Positions 59,050-64,000 of a DNA stretch of 64,000 nt are shown here, one piece after another. The notes under the pieces are model-generated. The model saw nothing but the letters and a program-made list of their open reading frames with translations, made no database searches and was not told the origin of the DNA. The translations under genes were made by a program, and so were the position numbers. The stretch is from Kryptolebias marmoratus (Eukaryota; Chordata; Actinopteri; Cyprinodontiformes; Rivulidae): NCBI RefSeq assembly GCF_001649575.2, contig NC_051434.1, positions 14,457,850 through 14,521,849 of the forward strand. The letters run 5' to 3'. Each line of letters begins with the position of its first letter. Position 1 is the first letter of the stretch.

Positions 59050-59430
59050 TAAAACTTCAATTTTAGTGGCAATCCAGATCACTATCTAGATCCTTCAACT
59101 TTTGAATGATCCTATGGCTTGATGGAGGTTTGTGCTCTTTGAGTGCTTCCAATTCATATATTTTATCTGTTTTTTCTAACTCTCTGTTAACACAATATTC
59201 CATCAACCACTGGACAAATTTGAATAAAACTCCTAGAAATCATAAATTGATTGAATATTTACAACTGATTTACTTTTAGAGACAATCTGATTCAGGATGG
59301 ATGCCACAGCAAATCAAAATTAGCCAACAAATAAATAGCAACAAATCAGTTTTACAGATAATGAGCTAAAATGTGGTAGTAGCTGAGAGTCATCCCAAAC
59401 TGTTAATTTGAACAAGTCACATGAGATACT
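59050..59430 (-). repeat. Family B dispersed repeat, minus copy with extended end
   Basis: On the minus strand: GATGACTCTCAGCTACTACC, GGATTGC-type spacing, then TTCTAGGAGTTTTATTC. On the plus strand 59070-59150 adds CAATCCAGATCACTATCTAG and GGAGGTTTGTGCTCTTTGAG, words known from a very common fish repeat, so family B extends at least this far. Confidence 0.55.
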
Positions 59431-59989
59431 TGTTTAAGACTTTAGCATGCAAGATGGTGTGCATGGATTTCTTTAAGAATTCCAATTATTATGTATTTAT
59501 TCATTAAATAATAGAAAGGCCTTTTGTATTTTATAATAAACAGTAGGTTATGTTGTGAGAAAGGCTCACAAAGTGATTTGGATGATACTTTAATAAAACA
59601 ATAAAAGTTGATAAAAAACATACTCATGATTATGAACAATGGAAAAAATATACCTTTAAAGCATACAAATTTAAATTTTTGAGAATGAAATTGTACATTT
59701 ATCAAAAACAAACAAGCAACAAAACAGGTTATCTTGAAGAAGTCAAACAAAAAGTGGGTAAGTATTGATTTTTATTTTCCAGATCAAGATGTTTTGTTTT
59801 AATTTTCTAAGCTTTTTTTCTTTACTCAAGAAGGAAAGTGCATGCAAAATATAAAATTTCTTTCCCAACATGGCAGTATTAAACAAACAAACATACAAAA
59901 AAACAACACAACAGACTAGTTTATTGTTTTATGTTGATTCTTTGTGAACAAAGAAATAGTCATTTGTGCAAAAGAACCAAAATTGCCAT

Positions 59990-60420
59990 TGTGATGGACC
60001 GAGCAGTTAAGGAACAGCCAGGCACAAGTTTAAAGTTAAAAATGATTGTTTCTTTATTTAACCCAACACCAAACTTGGGTAAATAATGGAATAAATGACA
60101 AAAATTGGGCCCATAAAAAAGGTCAAAGTAACAGACATCAACTCAGACTAACTAAAACAAACAGACCTCCCTAAGGGAGACAAAGGGGAAACTTAAATAC
60201 TGGCTGATCAGGCCACATACAAGACACAAAGGGGAAAACACACAAAAACCTAACTGAAACCAACATAGCAAAATCCCCCCCTCTGGATGAAGAGTAGTGG
60301 TATGAACCAATTTGCAGTCTCAGCCGGCTTGCTCCACCCCTTCTCCACCACTCTGTTCTCCTGAAGGATTGGAGCAGCCAGCACTGAAGAAGCTCAAAAA
60401 ACAAACAAAGGTTAAATTAA
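59990..60420 (+). repeat. Family C type dispersed repeat
   Basis: Begins GTGATGGACCGAGCAGTTAA, then TTTCTTTATTTAACCCAAC, and carries ACACAAAAACCTAACTG, the same late word as at 18241. Class unknown. Confidence 0.4.
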
Positions 60421-61842
60421 GCAGAACATAACAATGTAAACTAAAATGTGTATTCTAGAATACAGGGTGATGTGTTGCCTACTAAACAAAACCAGTTATT
60501 CTGTAAATTAAATCCCTAGACTTAAAGAAACCCAAATATAAATGAGGTGACCTATTGTATGTCGTGCGAGTGAATGTTACCACATTTGTGTGGCTGTAAC
60601 TGCAGCCATCACAGCCATGATTGTTACTTGTAAAAAAAATTGAACTGAAGTTAACAATCAATTGGCCAACAATTTATACTTTTTTTTCCACACATATGTG
60701 CTGCACTCCTATGAGGGAAAATAACAAACTGGAATCATTGGTCAGATCCCTAAAGAACAACATTTATGGATGCTGTGCAAGCCATTGTGATCTAATAAGA
60801 ATGTGAAAGCTCTAGTTTGCTCATAAAAGTTACTAAAGGTAAAAAGCATTTATATATATATATGGATGTTGAAGTTAAACGTTTTCTAAATATACTACTT
60901 TATCTCTCTATATACTGGTCACAATGCAATGCAGAACCATGTACACATGCACATGTAAAGGTGCTAAATGTCAATTATGAAAAGTCTTTATAGCTGTCCA
61001 AACTGACAAACAAAAATATACACTTCATTAGTATTTGCTGAAATATTTGTCCCACATGTTAAACTGGAGGTAGCATTCCAATAACAATTCACACTAATAT
61101 GAATCACCATGAAAAATATACAGTATTTGTAGCTATTATCTATTTTTTGTTTGCATTAAGTCTAAATATTTTTCTTTTCTTAAACATCTTAGTCAAAGGT
61201 TCATACAAGTGTAAACACATATACAGAAAAGGAAAAACAAAACAAAACAAAACAGATCCTCAACATGGCGTTTACCTTGTCAAGAAAAATGGATAAACAA
61301 ATCTGTCACACTAGTGACTGATTTGAACTGGCAGACATTACACGACGAGCTCTGGGCTTTCTACTTGACAAGGCTTTTCATTATTTACCACTAAGACAGA
61401 AGTGAGCAGTCTAAAATTAGGCCTCCAAAACAATGTAATGTTTCAATTTGAAATGACAGCATTAAATAATGGATGTCATAATTTATGTCTTTGTGTGTTA
61501 GAAGTAGGAGTGATATGCATGGGTAGGCATTTATACATTTGGGTTTGGACTGGTCGATAGCTTCGGCTATTTTCTTCCTCAAACTAGTCCCTAGTCACTA
61601 GGCTTTGTAGGGTGTGTTGTCCTCCAAAAGGACCATGCATTGTCAAACCAGACAGGGCCACTAAGGGTGACATTCCTGTGAAGCAGCATGGATGATATTG
61701 AAGTATTTTTGGATGAGTGGAACAAGTCAAAAGCCTTTTTTTAGACATGAGGTAAATTGCAGAAATGATTTCATCACTCCCATAAAGCATTCAGTCAAAT
61801 GTCATTCATATTTGTTCTCAAAACATTCAGAAGTTGCCTTAA
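60421..61842. other. Unique AT-rich DNA, nothing recognised
   Basis: Short TA tract at 60851-60862 and (AAAAC)n at 61235-61252. No gene. Confidence 0.4.
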
Positions 61843-62065
61843 AGATAGTTCTGTCAAAAAGGTTTTGAAACTTTTACAGTATATATAACCTATAGTACGT
61901 CACTCTTTGACTGGCCTCAGGATAGAGAGATAGAGTTTAAGTCTGACTAAACTGAGGAGCTAACAGCTAGCCTAAATGGGGCCACGACCAAAGAGAATTT
62001 CTGCCATCTTAAAATGACTCTAATCTAAAAAGAATGTAGTGGTTTATGTGAATGCTATTTTTATG
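61843..62065 (+). mobile_element. Family A element, left half
   Basis: Starts AGATAGTTCTGTCAAAAAGG right after TTAA (61839-61842) and contains GAGGAGCTAACAGCTAGCCT and GGGGCCACGACCAAAGAGAA. It stops at an A-rich tract (62069-62106). The right half is missing. Confidence 0.7.
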
Positions 62066-62149
62066 AAGAAAAAAAAAAACAGAAACAAACAAACAAAAAA
62101 AAAACAAATGTCAGTTTTGCTTTACATGTTATATGTAAACATTGCTCTG

Positions 62150-63020
62150 TTGCAGTGACTGCCGGTCAACATAAGATCCTAATTGGTTTTCAGTATTTGT
62201 CGTCTTCCAGGGGAATGTCAGGGCCTTGTGTTGTTCAGTAAGACTCACGTCTAATAACAAGGGGATAATGTCATTATTGTCATCTGTCAGAGGTTTTACT
62301 GTTTTGGCTCATTAGTTTACATTGACTGTGAGGTCTGAGGACACAAATTACAATTTCAATGAATTTTAAAGTTCAAACTGCCTGATGAGTTGTTGGATCT
62401 GTGTCAGGGAGGTCACCATTTTTGTCATGCAATCCTTCACTTCACAGTGAGGCAACCGATCTGTGGTGAATTTTAGATGAGTTATCATCTGTAAATATGA
62501 GTAAATAACACACAATAATTCTCATTTTATGAAAATAATTAGGATCTTTCATGAGGCCAGTTCCTGTACAAATTTTCATTTAGTCCTGTTGTCCCTTCTC
62601 TGTGGGTCCCCTCCCACTAACACCTGCCCCTGCCACACATACTGTAGATATGCAGGCCATCTGCCCATTATCTCTAATTAATTAAAAGGGAGAAGGCCAG
62701 TGACACACCCATAACAAATCCCAAATCATGTTATATTGCCATTACATCCCTTAATCACCACTGACTGTGGGGGTAGTGTAAAGTCCATGCACAGTAGCAT
62801 GACTCAGTCAAAGCTTTAGAGTCGTTCTACCCTCTGAAACTCCTCGGGGAATCGGGAAGTAAACGGCTCCATTGTCTCTCCCAGATATTCACCTTACAAT
62901 GAAGCAGTTCCTGCAAAAAGACTTTCAAATTGGTCCATGCTCTCATCACATTATCCACAGAGATTGAAACCTTATCTTCCTCTGCTTTTGGATAAATTCC
63001 AGAACATTGACTCCTCTTAC
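62150..63020. other. Candidate conserved noncoding block
   Basis: About 850 bases with few simple repeats and no transposon words, including TAATAACAAGGGGATAATGTC, TCTCTAATTAATTAAAAGGG and ATGACTCAGTCA (an AP-1/MAF-like word near 62801). It adjoins a possible microexon at 63021-63053, and conserved intron around microexons is a known pattern. Inference only. Confidence 0.3.
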
Positions 63021-63053
63021 CTTGGCACCGTTGCCTGGATTGGAAATGGTTGC
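63021..63053 (-). CDS. Possible 33-nt microexon
   Basis: Minus strand. The acceptor (ATCTTTGTTTATAG, to 63054) and a near-consensus donor (CCAAG then GTAAGAG) enclose 33 bases, a multiple of three, open in all three frames (for example ATISNPGNGAK in phase 0). The gene it would belong to is unknown; the minus-strand gene ending at 26.9 kb is one option. Evidence is splice-site strength only. Confidence 0.2.
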
Positions 63054-63810
63054 CTATAAACAAAGATTTGGCTCTTTACTACTGTAATTTCTTTTTCCAT
63101 TTACTTATTGTTACAACTGGAAAATATGATGTCATGTATCTATCATTCAGGTTTAAAACCCATTTATCAAACAACCATGCTACAGTTCTTATCAGCTAAG
63201 GTCTTGATCACACTGCTCCAATATTTTAGAAAAACTGATATTTTCTGTTGTTTGCACCTGCCATCCACCCACAAATAGATTTTGGTGAAAAAAACACATT
63301 TTTCAAAACACTTTTCAAAGTGTTGATTTGAAAAAACTCTTTCACTTTTTGGTGATTTTATGTGGTCAGGAGATATGGAGCCTTTTAGAAATGATGACAC
63401 AGCAGCCTATTCTGTGCATGCCCGGTATCTTTGTGACCAAAAAACAAACTAATATGGAGCCATATTTTTCTGGGTTTGACACTCTTTATTCTGATCCTGT
63501 TGCTGTCAAAACTCTGATTCTGCACTGAAATGTTTATTAGCTGAGAGGAAACTGTAAACATTTAAAAAAAGGAGTTTTGGGAGAAGCTCTTGTCGACCGA
63601 AGTAGACTTCAGATGTATTCTCTGTTTTGATATGTTGCATATACAGATTTTCTTGCCACCCAGTGATGAGGCATGGGTGTTTCAAAATTTTTGTTAGTCT
63701 ATGGACCTCTGACATACATTATAACTACACATGGGAACGTAATGGGAAATTTAAGGCTGAAATGTAGGATGGCTGCAATACAACTTTAAGTCCATGTAAA
63801 TGAATGGGGC
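63054..63810. other. Unique DNA
   Basis: Open frames on both strands without domains. CCATGTAAATGAATGGGGCC at 63792 resembles a common fish repeat word. Confidence 0.3.
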
Positions 63811-63999
63811 CTAAACATAAAAATACACCAGTTTCTCCAGTTTCTCGTGCTTCTTTTTCCTGATGTTGCAATCACTCGGTATTGCTACATCCACCACAAC
63901 TGCTTTCCTCTGTTGTTTATCCACCACCACAATGTCCGGTTGGTTCGCCATTACCATTTTGTCTGTCTGGATCTGGAAGTCCCACAGGATCTTAGCTCG
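63811..63999 (-). pseudogene. LINE fragment: C-terminal endonuclease of an R2/R4-like element
   Basis: Minus strand, entering from the right edge. The frame reads AKILWDFQIQTDKMV, then NQPDIVVVDKQQRKAVVVDV and AIPSDCNIRKKKHEKLEK before a stop at 63813-63811. The PD followed by VDVAIP fits the PD-(D/E)XK restriction-like endonuclease that ends LINEs of the R2, R4 (Rex6, Dong) and HERO/NeSL groups. The frame breaks off soon after EKLEK, earlier than usual, so the copy is 3'-truncated. What lies to the right cannot be seen. Confidence 0.75.
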
Positions 64000-64000
64000 G

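Noticed and set aside
1..64000. CRISPR array, tRNA/rRNA genes, LTR retrovirus, bacterial operons
   Set aside because: No regularly spaced repeats, no cloverleaf with intact boxes, no LTR pair or Gag/Pol reading, and no ribosome-binding or operon structure was seen.

Overview
The window looks like teleost nuclear DNA, probably a percomorph and perhaps a killifish or livebearer relative. It is AT-rich and gene-poor, full of CA/TA/AAT microsatellites, and carries repeat families typical of spiny-rayed fishes: a palindromic hAT MITE, TTAA-flanked elements, a tRNA-derived SINE, a Tc1 transposase relic and the endonuclease end of an R2/R4-like LINE. The species call is inference. I see no bacterial, phage or organellar features, no rRNA or tRNA gene, no CRISPR array and no intact transposase.

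The strongest coding signal is the 3' end of a minus-strand, multi-exon gene at about 26.8-30.5 kb. Three exons (30363-30535, 27946-28157, 26908-27002) have good splice sites and match exactly in splice phase. They end in a stop codon with AATAAA signals about 100 bases further on. Weaker upstream exon candidates lie at 31177-31281 and 33407-33472. I cannot name the gene from sequence alone. The layout (a helical part, a polar linker, and a short C-terminal helix with a Trp and a Leu 11 residues apart) suggests the TOPOVIBL (TOP6BL) meiotic protein, but only as a hypothesis. The long introns carry SINE, LINE-like and simple-repeat debris.

Left of the gene (0.3-26.7 kb) is intergenic or very long intronic DNA. 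It holds copies of a TTAA-flanked element with long inverted ends (family A), a second dispersed family (family B), a 691-bp TTAA element, a rearranged SINE, a 16-unit GGACA tandem repeat, and several quiet stretches with homeodomain/POU/SOX-like words that may be conserved noncoding elements.

Right of the gene (33.5-64 kb) lies its upstream intron(s) or flank. It holds two complete family A copies with TTAA ends, a hAT MITE with a perfect 8-bp target duplication, an inverted pair of family B copies, a perfect 18-bp hairpin, a Tc1-like transposase pseudogene, a Tc1-type non-autonomous element, several quiet blocks, a possible 33-nt microexon, and at the right edge a LINE fragment encoding a restriction-like endonuclease motif.

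Everything was read by eye. Splice sites and repeat boundaries are approximate unless a target duplication is given.
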